This document shows, one piece after another, positions 15,900-22,749 of a DNA stretch of 37,842 nucleotides. Both the position numbers and the translations under genes were made by a program. The stretch is from assembly GCF_000935045.1 (NCBI RefSeq), contig NZ_JYKS01000030.1:1-37842 (forward strand). The letters are read 5' to 3'. Origin of the DNA: Pseudomonas sp. 10-1B. GTDB lineage: Bacteria > Pseudomonadota > Gammaproteobacteria > Pseudomonadales > Pseudomonadaceae. Under the pieces are notes generated by a model. That model ran no database searches and had not been told where the DNA came from. It worked only from the letters and a program-made list of their open reading frames with translations. Position 1 is the first letter of the stretch. Each line of letters begins with the position of its first letter.

Positions 15900-16379
15900 A
15901 TGAATGCTTCGCGCCGTTTTGCCCTGCTCTTGTGCCTCGTGCCGCTCTGCTGCCTGGGTAGTGTTGCCCAGGCTGCGCAGCCGACAGGCCAGGCGCAGGC
16001 CACCCAAGGCAAGCCGCCGCAAAAGGCCGTAGCCAAGCCTGGCCAGAAGCAGCCGGTGAAAAAAACCGGCAACAGCAAGGCAAAGCCGACACGCAAGCCT
16101 GTGAGCAAGGCGGTTGCCAAGCCGCTGTCCAAGCCAAAGCTCGACCTCAGCCTGCCCGTCGAGATGGTCAATGATCTTGAGCCGAATGTCGGCACCCCGT
16201 CTCCGATCCAGCGCCGCAAAGCTTTGCTGCCGCCGATGTTCACGGAAAAGCCCGAGACCAGTGACAGCCCCTTCCAGCTCAATGGTCGGCTGATCAGCAA
16301 TGAAATGCAGCTGCAACTGCGCAATGACAGCCGTCACGATGTGGAAGGGGCGGCGATCGATTTCGAGTACCGCCAGTAG
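15900..16379 (+). CDS. secreted Lys/Pro/Ala-rich protein of unknown function
   Basis: This 159-residue protein begins with a Sec signal peptide (about 1-26, LLLCLVPLCCLGSVAQAAQ). A low-complexity basic linker rich in Lys, Pro, Gln and Ala (about 27-80) follows. The C-terminal part of about 75 residues is better ordered, with FQLNGRLISNEMQLQLRNDS near its end. I recognise no domain. Similar proteins have sometimes been mislabelled as translation initiation factor 2 because of the Lys/Ala/Pro composition. The ribosome-binding site at ATG 15900 is poor. It lies 64 bases after the MocR gene on the same strand. Confidence 0.65.
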   Translation: MNASRRFALLLCLVPLCCLGSVAQAAQPTGQAQATQGKPPQKAVAKPGQKQPVKKTGNSKAKPTRKPVSKAVAKPLSKPKLDLSLPVEMVNDLEPNVGTPSPIQRRKALLPPMFTEKPETSDSPFQLNGRLISNEMQLQLRNDSRHDVEGAAIDFEYRQ

Positions 16380-16502
16380 CCAGTGAACTGACTGCCGAGT
16401 CACTGCAGATTTCATCGTGCCAGTAATTTCAAACGCCCGTTTGAGCGGTTACTATCGGGGACGTTCGTCCCGTTTTGTTCCAGGGAGCCCTGATTTTGGT
16501 GA

Positions 16503-16763
16503 ATGACCATGAATTGCCGTGAGGGGTGTGGTGCCTGCTGCATCGCCCCGTCCATCACCTCTGCGATGCCACGCATGCCCAATGGCAAACCGGCGGGTGA
16601 GCGCTGCCTGCACTTGACTGCCAGCAACCTTTGCGACTTGTTCGGCAAGCCCGAGCGGCCGGCGGTGTGTGGGGGCTTCAAGGCCGATGTCGAGGTGTGC
16701 GGCAGTGACCGTGACGAGGCAATCAGGATTCTTGGTTGGTGGGAGCAGATGACGGCGGCGTGA
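16503..16763 (+). CDS. short YkgJ-family cysteine-cluster protein
   Basis: This is an 86-residue protein (84 if ATG 16509 is used). Its Cys pattern, CREGCGACC near the start, then one Cys in GERCLHL, one in NLCDLF and one in AVCGGF, is the YkgJ/UPF0153 signature, a predicted zinc or iron site. An in-frame TGA directly precedes ATG 16503, which fixes the upper limit. GGGAG lies 15 bases before that start. The gene runs in the same direction as the START-domain gene 30 bp downstream, so the two are probably co-transcribed. The biochemical role is unknown. Confidence 0.8.
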   Translation: MTMNCREGCGACCIAPSITSAMPRMPNGKPAGERCLHLTASNLCDLFGKPERPAVCGGFKADVEVCGSDRDEAIRILGWWEQMTAA

Positions 16764-16793
16764 CAGGCTGGATCTTCGACAACAAGGATAAAC

Positions 16794-17402
16794 ATGATGA
16801 GATCGTTCAAGCGTATTGCACTGCTGTGTGGCATGGGTGTTCTGCTGTCGCCTGCGGCCTGGGCCGAAAACTGGCAGTTGGCCAAGGACGAAGACGGGAT
16901 CAAGGTCTCCCTCAGTGAAGTAGCTGGTTCCAAGTATAAGGCCTACCGTGGCGTGACCGTGATCAAGGCGCCGTTGGCCAGGGTGCTGGCGCTGCAGGAA
17001 GACGTGGCCGGGGCCTGCGCCTGGGTGCACGAGTGCAAGTCGCAGAAGCTGCTCAAGCATGAAGGTGACCAGAGTTGGACCTACACCCAGTTCAATACGC
17101 CATGGCCGGTGACGCCGCGCGATTCCGTGCTGCATGTCACCACGGTCAAGGAGGCTGATGGCAGCCTGATCCGTAATCTGGTCGAAGAACCTACCTATAT
17201 CCCGGAAGAGAAGGGTTTCGTGCGGGTGGCGAAGGTCGAAGGCTTCTGGAAGCTGGTGCCCAAAGGCGACAGTACCGAAGTGACTTACCAGGTGCACACC
17301 GAGCCGGGTGGCAGCGTACCGGCAATGGTGGCCAACAAGTTCGTGGTGGATGCGCCGTTCAATACCCTGAAAGGGTTGCGTGAGCGGGCTGAGAAGAACT
17401 GA
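16794..17402 (+). CDS. secreted START-domain protein
   Basis: This 202-residue protein (201 from ATG 16797) has a Sec signal peptide ending around SPAAWAEN, residue 25. The remainder fits a bacterial START/SRPBCC helix-grip fold: WQLAKDEDGIKVSLSEVAGS, then YRGVTVIKAPLARVLALQED, then NTPWPVTPRDSVLHVTTV, and a final helix FNTLKGLRERAEK. This fold holds lipids or other hydrophobic ligands in a deep pocket, and the signal peptide places it in the periplasm. AAGGATA precedes the start. The ligand is unknown. Confidence 0.85.
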   Translation: MMRSFKRIALLCGMGVLLSPAAWAENWQLAKDEDGIKVSLSEVAGSKYKAYRGVTVIKAPLARVLALQEDVAGACAWVHECKSQKLLKHEGDQSWTYTQFNTPWPVTPRDSVLHVTTVKEADGSLIRNLVEEPTYIPEEKGFVRVAKVEGFWKLVPKGDSTEVTYQVHTEPGGSVPAMVANKFVVDAPFNTLKGLRERAEKN

Positions 17403-17425
17403 GGCTTAAAGCGGCGCGCGGTCTC

Positions 17426-17541
17426 TGTGGGAGCGGCCTTGCGTCGCGAAAGGGGCGCGGAGCGGCCCCAGGATCTCTGATTTACTGCAATATTGCCGGG
17501 GCCGCTTTGCGGCCCTTTCGCGACGCAAGGCCGCTCCCACA
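17426..17541. repeat. REP-type inverted pair with perfect 29-bp arms
   Basis: The arms 17426-17454 and 17513-17541 complement each other perfectly. The core is a variant (GTGGGAGCGGCCTTGCGTCGCGA) of the repeats elsewhere in the window. GGGCCGC TTT GCGGCCC (17499-17515) overlaps the inner edge of the right arm. It lies between two convergent genes. Confidence 0.92.
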
Positions 17542-17570
17542 AGGGTCGAATTGCGGCCGGCAGGATCTGC

Positions 17571-17599
17571 AATAAAAAAGGCTGCCCGAGGGCAGCCTT
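17571..17599 (-). terminator. Rho-independent terminator of gltA
   Basis: Read on the minus strand, GGCTGCC CTCG GGCAGCC is followed by six T. It begins 22 bases after the gltA stop. Confidence 0.9.
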
Positions 17600-17620
17600 C
17601 TTGCGTTCGGCTATTGAAGC

Positions 17621-18910
17621 TTACTTGCGGTCTTGCAGTGCAACGATGTCGCGCTTCTGCTCGCCGGTGTACAGCTGGCGCGGGCGGCCGATCTTGTACG
17701 GGCTGGAGAGCATTTCTTTCCAGTGCGAGATCCAGCCCACGGTACGTGCCAGGGCGAAGATCACGGTGAACATGCTGGTCGGAATGCCGATCGCCTTGAG
17801 GATGATCCCCGAGTAGAAGTCGACGTTCGGGTACAGCGAGCGCTCGATGAAGTAAGGATCGGTCAGGGCGATCTCTTCCAGGCGCATGGCCAGTTCCAGC
17901 TGCGGATCGTTCTTGATGCCCAGCTCGCGCAGGACTTCGTCGCAGGTCTGCTTCATCACGGTGGCGCGCGGGTCGCGGTTCTTGTACACGCGGTGACCGA
18001 AGCCCATGAGCTTGAACGGGTCGTTCTTGTCCTTGGCCTTGGCGATGAACTTGTCGATGTTCGAGACATCGCCGATTTCATCCAGCATGGTCAGTACCGC
18101 TTCGTTCGCACCGCCGTGGGCCGGGCCCCACAGTGCGGCGATACCGGCGGCGATACAGGCGAACGGGTTGGCACCCGACGAGCCGGCCAGGCGAACGGTG
18201 GAGGTGGAGGCGTTCTGCTCGTGGTCGGCGTGGAGGATGAAGATCCGGTCCATCGCCTTGGCCAGCACCGGGCTGATCGGTTTGATCTCGCACGGGGTGT
18301 TGAACATCATGTGCAGGAAGTTTTCCGCGTACGACAGGTCGTTGCGCGGGTACATCATCGGCTGGCCCATGGAGTACTTGTAAACCATCGCGGCCAGGGT
18401 CGGCATCTTGGCGACCAGGCGCACCGCGGAAATTTCGCGGTGTTGCGGGTTATTGATGTCCAGGGAGTCGTGATAGAACGCCGACAGGGCGCCGACCACG
18501 CCGCACATCACCGCCATCGGGTGGGCGTCGCGGCGGAAGCCGTTGAAGAAGGACTTCAGCTGCTCGTGAACCATGGTGTGGTTCTTCACGGTGCTGACGA
18601 ACTGGGCCTTCTGCTCGGCATTCGGCAGTTCGCCGTTGAGCAGCAGGTAGCAGGTTTCCAGGTAGTCGGACTGTTCGGCGAGTTGCTCGATCGGGTAGCC
18701 GCGGTGCAGCAGGATCCCTTTGTCGCCGTCAATATAGGTGATCTTCGACTCGCACGAGGCAGTCGCCATGAAACCAGGGTCGAAGGTGAAGTGACCAGTG
18801 GCCCCCAACCCGCGGACGTCGATTACATCAGGACCAACGGTGCCGGTTAAAATGGGCAGCTCGACGGGGGCAGCGCCCTCGATGACCAACTGCGCTTTTT
18901 TGTCAGCCAT
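17621..18910 (-). CDS. gltA: citrate synthase
   Basis: This 429-residue citrate synthase of the large, hexameric Gram-negative type condenses acetyl-CoA with oxaloacetate at the entry to the TCA cycle. The N-terminal beta region unique to this type (KAQLVIEGAAPVELPILTGTVGPD) is present. The catalytic segments are visible: a His in the LHADHEQNASTSTVRLAGSSG region, the signature GFGHRVYKNRDPRA at about 305-318, and the later Asp in NVDFYSGI. This type is usually inhibited by NADH. GGAGG lies eight bases before the ATG. It is transcribed away from sdhCDAB across a 352-base region with its own consensus-like promoter. Confidence 0.98.
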   Translation of the reverse strand: MADKKAQLVIEGAAPVELPILTGTVGPDVIDVRGLGATGHFTFDPGFMATASCESKITYIDGDKGILLHRGYPIEQLAEQSDYLETCYLLLNGELPNAEQKAQFVSTVKNHTMVHEQLKSFFNGFRRDAHPMAVMCGVVGALSAFYHDSLDINNPQHREISAVRLVAKMPTLAAMVYKYSMGQPMMYPRNDLSYAENFLHMMFNTPCEIKPISPVLAKAMDRIFILHADHEQNASTSTVRLAGSSGANPFACIAAGIAALWGPAHGGANEAVLTMLDEIGDVSNIDKFIAKAKDKNDPFKLMGFGHRVYKNRDPRATVMKQTCDEVLRELGIKNDPQLELAMRLEEIALTDPYFIERSLYPNVDFYSGIILKAIGIPTSMFTVIFALARTVGWISHWKEMLSSPYKIGRPRQLYTGEQKRDIVALQDRK

Positions 18911-18968
18911 GTGGCCTCCTATTAATGCTTGAAATCATCAGACAGACCCCCCACGCAGGGCCCGCACC

Positions 18969-18996
18969 ACTATAGAGGGATAAATTCAGATGTCAA
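18969..18996 (-). promoter_or_regulatory. sigma-70 promoter of gltA
   Basis: On the minus strand a perfect TTGACA (18991-18996), 16 bases, then TATAGT (18969-18974). The transcript would start near 18961, about 50 bases before the ATG. Confidence 0.8.
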
Positions 18997-19110
18997 TTTG
19001 CCTAAAGGCTTGTTGAAACAGGCATTGAGGCCTGGTTTTTCGCGAAATTCTCGCCCATTTACGCCTTTTGTTCATTAAAGGCAATGCGCTATTTGGGCTA
19101 CCCCGTCACG

Positions 19111-19139
19111 TTGTCATAAGCAGCCTAACTGTCTATACT
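19111..19139 (+). promoter_or_regulatory. sigma-70 promoter of the sdhCDAB operon
   Basis: TTGTCA (19111-19116) and TATACT (19134-19139) are separated by exactly 17 bases; each matches the consensus at five of six positions. Transcription would start near 19146, giving a leader of about 117 bases that contains the 14-base palindrome GGGCTTGCAAGCCC (19157-19170). The rest of the 352-base gap between gltA and sdhC shows no gene. Confidence 0.78.
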
Positions 19140-19262
19140 CGCAACCCGACCGCCAGGGGCTTGCAAGCCCGAACTGCTGGGGGTCGCCGTTCCCTGGGTG
19201 GTGGGTACCTGACCAGTACACTTACCAACAACTTTGCCCTGATTCGCTAGGGGCTCTTCAGT

Positions 19263-19649
19263 GTGAAAAAAGCCGTGAAAAGCCAACGACCTGTAAACCT
19301 AGACCTAAGGACCATCAAGCTCCCCGTCACCGCGTACACGTCCATCCTGCACCGTATCTCCGGCGTCATCCTGTTCCTCGGCCTTGCCATCATGCTTTAT
19401 GCACTGGGCAAGTCGCTGGGTTCCGAGGAAGGCTTCGGTGAGGTGAAGGCGTGTCTGACCAGCCCGCTGGCCAAATTCGTGACCTGGGGCCTGCTGTCTG
19501 CCCTGCTTTATCACCTCGTGGCAGGTGTTCGTCACCTGATCATGGACATGGGTATCGGTGAGACGCTGGAAGGCGGCAAGCTGGGCTCGAAAATCGTGAT
19601 CGTCATCTCCGTGGTGCTGATCGTTCTGGTGGGAGTTTGGGTATGGTAA
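19263..19649 (+). CDS. sdhC: succinate dehydrogenase cytochrome b556 subunit
   Basis: This 128-residue membrane anchor of complex II has three hydrophobic helices. The quinone-site motif SILHRISGVILFLGL is near residue 28 and the haem-ligand region YHLVAGVRHLIMD is near 82-94. It starts at GTG 19263; GGGG lies nine bases before. The last seven bases overlap sdhD. It is the first gene of sdhCDAB, which oxidises succinate to fumarate and reduces ubiquinone. Confidence 0.96.
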   Translation: MKKAVKSQRPVNLDLRTIKLPVTAYTSILHRISGVILFLGLAIMLYALGKSLGSEEGFGEVKACLTSPLAKFVTWGLLSALLYHLVAGVRHLIMDMGIGETLEGGKLGSKIVIVISVVLIVLVGVWVW

Positions 19650-20011
19650 CCAATGTCACGAACCTGTCGCGTTCGGGCCTCTATGACTGGATGGCGCAGC
19701 GCGTTTCTGCGGTCGTTCTCGCGGCTTACTTCCTCTTCCTGATCGGCTACGTGGTCGCCCACCCAGGCATCGACTACACCCAGTGGCATGGTCTGTTCTC
19801 CAACAACGCGATGCGAATCTTCAGCTTGCTGGCCCTCGTTGCCCTGGGCGCTCACGCCTGGGTCGGCATGTGGACCATTGCAACCGACTACCTGACGCCT
19901 ATGTCGTTCGGCAAGTCGGCAACTGCGATTCGTTTCCTGTTCCAGGCGGTATGCGGCGTTGCGATGTTCGCTTACTTCGTCTGGGGTGTGCAGATTCTCT
20001 GGGGTATCTGA
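19643..20011 (+). CDS. sdhD: succinate dehydrogenase membrane anchor subunit
   Basis: This 122-residue protein has three transmembrane helices. The haem/quinone-facing stretch LLALVALGAHAWVGMWTIATDYL is near residues 60-85 and contains the conserved His and Asp-Tyr. ATG 19643 is chosen over an in-frame TTG at 19637, because GGGAG sits seven bases upstream and the product then begins MVTNVTNLSRSG, as in relatives. It overlaps sdhC by seven bases and is three bases from sdhA, consistent with a tightly coupled operon. Confidence 0.95.
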   Translation: MVTNVTNLSRSGLYDWMAQRVSAVVLAAYFLFLIGYVVAHPGIDYTQWHGLFSNNAMRIFSLLALVALGAHAWVGMWTIATDYLTPMSFGKSATAIRFLFQAVCGVAMFAYFVWGVQILWGI

Positions 20012-20014
20012 TCC

Positions 20015-21787
20015 ATGGCTAGCATTCCAACCATTTCCTTCGACGCCATCATCATCGGTGGCGGCGGCGCCGGCATGCGCGCTGCGCTGCAACTGGCTCA
20101 AGGCGGCCACAAGACTGCCGTAGTCACCAAGGTCTTCCCGACCCGTTCGCACACTGTATCTGCCCAGGGCGGCATCACCTGCGCCATCGCTTCGGCCGAC
20201 CCGAACGACGACTGGCGCTGGCACATGTACGATACCGTCAAAGGCTCCGACTACATCGGTGACCAGGACGCTATCGAATACATGTGTCAGGAAGGCCCGG
20301 CTGCGGTATTCGAGCTGGACCACATGGGCCTGCCGTTCTCGCGTACCGAAACCGGCCGTATCTACCAGCGTCCGTTCGGTGGCCAGTCCAAGGACTTCGG
20401 TAAAGGTGGCCAGGCCGCCCGTACCTGTGCCGCTTCCGACCGTACCGGTCACGCGCTGCTGCACACCTTGTACCAGGGCAACCTGAAAGCCGGTACCACC
20501 TTCCTCAACGAGTACTATGCCGTTGACCTGGTGAAGAACCAGGAAGGCGCCTTTGTCGGTGTGATCGCGATCTGCATCGAAACCGGCGAAACCATGTACA
20601 TCAAGTCCAAGGCCACCGTTCTGGCCACGGGCGGTGCGGGCCGTATCTACGCGTCCACCACCAACGCCCTGATCAATACCGGTGACGGTATCGGCATGGC
20701 CCTGCGTGCCGGTGTACCGGTGCAGGACATCGAGATGTGGCAGTTCCACCCGACCGGCATCGCCGGCGCCGGTGTACTGGTTACCGAAGGTTGCCGCGGT
20801 GAAGGTGGTTACCTGATCAACGCCCACGGCGAGCGCTTCATGGAGCGTTACGCGCCGAACGCCAAAGACCTGGCCGGCCGCGACGTGGTTGCCCGTTCCA
20901 TGGTCAAGGAAATCATCGCCGGCAACGGCGTGGGCCCGAACAAGGACCACGTACTGCTGAAGCTGGATCACCTGGGCGAGGAAGTGCTGCACAGCCGCCT
21001 GCCAGGTATCTGCGAGCTGTCCAAGACCTTCGCTCACGTCGACCCGGTGGTCGCGCCGGTCCCGGTTGTTCCAACCTGCCACTACATGATGGGCGGCGTT
21101 GCCACCAACATTCATGGCCAGGCCATCACCATGGACGAAGAAGGCAAGGATCACATCATTCCTGGCCTGTTCGCCGTAGGTGAAGTGGCGTGCGTATCGG
21201 TTCACGGTGCCAACCGCCTGGGCGGCAACTCGCTGCTCGACCTGGTGGTGTTCGGCCGTGCTGCCGGCCTGCACCTGGAAAAGGCGCTGAGCGACGGCAT
21301 CGAGCACCTCGACGCCAGCGACACCGACATCGACGTTGCCCTGAACCGCCTGAACAAGCTCAACGAGCGCTCCACTGGCGAAGACGTTGCCACCCTGAAG
21401 CGCGAGCTGCAGAGCTGCATGCAGAACTACTTCGGTGTATTCCGTACTGGCGAATACATGCTGAAGGGTATCGAGCAGCTGGCCGGTCTGCGTGACCGTA
21501 TCGCCAACGTCAAGATCAACGACAAGTCCCAGGCCTTCAACACCGCGCGTATCGAAGCGCTGGAGCTGCAGAACCTGCTGGAAGTCGCCGAAGCTACCGC
21601 CATCGCGGCCGAAGCCCGTAAAGAGTCCCGCGGTGCGCACGCCCGTGAAGACTTCGAAGACCGTGACGACGAAAACTGGCTGTGCCACACCCTGTACTAC
21701 CCGGGTGAGAAGCGCGTTGCCAAGCGCGGCGTCAACTTTGCGCCGAAGACTGTTCCAGCCTTCGAACCAAAAGTCCGGACTTACTAA
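20015..21787 (+). CDS. sdhA: succinate dehydrogenase flavoprotein subunit
   Basis: This 590-residue catalytic subunit carries covalent FAD. The dinucleotide motif AIIIGGGGAGMRAALQL is at about 11-27. The FAD-linking His is residue 46 in TRSHTVSAQGG. Substrate-site segments FHPTGIAGAG and the GANRLGGNSLLDLVVFGRAAG region are intact. The C-terminal Arg/Glu-rich helical domain ends in the typical RGAHAREDFEDRDDENW stretch. It has full length and no visible damage. Codon use is strongly biased to G/C-ending codons, as in highly expressed genes. Confidence 0.98.
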   Translation: MASIPTISFDAIIIGGGGAGMRAALQLAQGGHKTAVVTKVFPTRSHTVSAQGGITCAIASADPNDDWRWHMYDTVKGSDYIGDQDAIEYMCQEGPAAVFELDHMGLPFSRTETGRIYQRPFGGQSKDFGKGGQAARTCAASDRTGHALLHTLYQGNLKAGTTFLNEYYAVDLVKNQEGAFVGVIAICIETGETMYIKSKATVLATGGAGRIYASTTNALINTGDGIGMALRAGVPVQDIEMWQFHPTGIAGAGVLVTEGCRGEGGYLINAHGERFMERYAPNAKDLAGRDVVARSMVKEIIAGNGVGPNKDHVLLKLDHLGEEVLHSRLPGICELSKTFAHVDPVVAPVPVVPTCHYMMGGVATNIHGQAITMDEEGKDHIIPGLFAVGEVACVSVHGANRLGGNSLLDLVVFGRAAGLHLEKALSDGIEHLDASDTDIDVALNRLNKLNERSTGEDVATLKRELQSCMQNYFGVFRTGEYMLKGIEQLAGLRDRIANVKINDKSQAFNTARIEALELQNLLEVAEATAIAAEARKESRGAHAREDFEDRDDENWLCHTLYYPGEKRVAKRGVNFAPKTVPAFEPKVRTY

Positions 21788-21798
21788 GGGTGGCTGCT

Positions 21799-22503
21799 AT
21801 GTTGAAAGTCGAAGTTTACCGTTACAACCCCGACACCGACTCGGCCCCGAAAATGGAGTCGTTCGACGTCGATACCGGCGGCAAGGACCTGATGGTTCTC
21901 GATGTATTGGCGCTGATCAAGGAAAAGGACGAGGGTTTCTCGTACCGTCGCTCCTGCCGTGAAGGCGTGTGCGGTTCCGACGGCATGAACATGAACGGCA
22001 AGAACGGCCTGGCCTGCATTACCCCGCTGTCGGGTGTGGTCAAGGGCAACAAGCTGGTTCTGCGCCCGCTGCCAGGCCTGCCGGTCATTCGTGACCTGGT
22101 CGTCGATATGAGCATCTTCTACAAGCAGTACGAGAAGGTGAAGCCGTTCCTGCAGAACGATACCCCGGCACCGGCCATCGAGCGCCTGCAGTCGCCGGAA
22201 GACCGCGACAAGCTGGACGGCCTGTACGAGTGCATCCTGTGCGCTTGCTGCTCGACTTCCTGCCCGTCGTTCTGGTGGAACCCGGACAAGTTCCTGGGCC
22301 CCGCTGCTTTGCTGCAGGCCTACCGCTTCCTGGCCGACAGCCGTGACACCAAGACTCAGGAGCGCCTGGCGTCCCTGGATGACCCGTTCAGCGTATTCCG
22401 CTGCCGCGGGATCATGAACTGCGTAAACGTTTGCCCGAAGGGTCTGAACCCGACCAAGGCAATCGGTCACGTACGTAACATGCTGCTGCAAAGCGGCACC
22501 TGA
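21799..22503 (+). CDS. sdhB: succinate dehydrogenase iron-sulfur subunit
   Basis: This 234-residue protein carries the three iron-sulfur clusters of complex II. The 2Fe-2S ligands lie in SCREGVCGSDGMNMNG and the downstream LACI. The 4Fe-4S and 3Fe-4S ligands lie in CILCACCSTSCPSFWW and CRGIMNCVNVCPKGLNP. The frame is open from GTG 21790, but ATG 21799 has AAGGGTGG at suitable distance and gives the usual MLKVEVYRYNPD start. Eleven bases separate it from sdhA. Confidence 0.97.
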   Translation: MLKVEVYRYNPDTDSAPKMESFDVDTGGKDLMVLDVLALIKEKDEGFSYRRSCREGVCGSDGMNMNGKNGLACITPLSGVVKGNKLVLRPLPGLPVIRDLVVDMSIFYKQYEKVKPFLQNDTPAPAIERLQSPEDRDKLDGLYECILCACCSTSCPSFWWNPDKFLGPAALLQAYRFLADSRDTKTQERLASLDDPFSVFRCRGIMNCVNVCPKGLNPTKAIGHVRNMLLQSGT

Positions 22504-22749
22504 TACAAAGTGTTGTACCTGCAGTAAGCCGAGGTGCGGGTGGTGAGCCCGCACCGAGGTAAAACCCGAGCAAGGGCCCACAAAGCCCGCGCTCATTACC
22601 TATGAAGATATGAGACCAGCAGGGGCTTTCCGGGCTGGTACCCGGAAAATCAGCAGGATCCAAGTGGCGTGGTTCAGTCGCTGTATTCGGACTTTTCCAG
22701 GTTTGCTGTGGCTCTCGCCGATCAGTCCCCTAACCGAGGGTGACCAAGC
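22504..22749 (+). promoter_or_regulatory. structured leader between sdhB and sucA
   Basis: This is 246 bases without a gene. Two clear hairpins are present: GGTGCGGG / CCCGCACC (22533-22555, loop 7) and TTTCCGGG / CCCGGAAA (22627-22648, loop 6). Neither is followed by a T-run, so they are not ordinary terminators. They may stabilise mRNA ends after sdhB processing or act as a sucA 5' UTR element. GAGGGTGA precedes the sucA ATG. Confidence 0.5.

Noticed and set aside
19068..19250. 60-codon frame in the gltA-sdhC gap
   Set aside because: It covers the sdh promoter and leader and has no coding features.
19532..21688. Minus-strand open frame of 718 codons
   Set aside because: It is the codon-aligned antisense of sdhA, without a ribosome-binding site or a recognisable domain.
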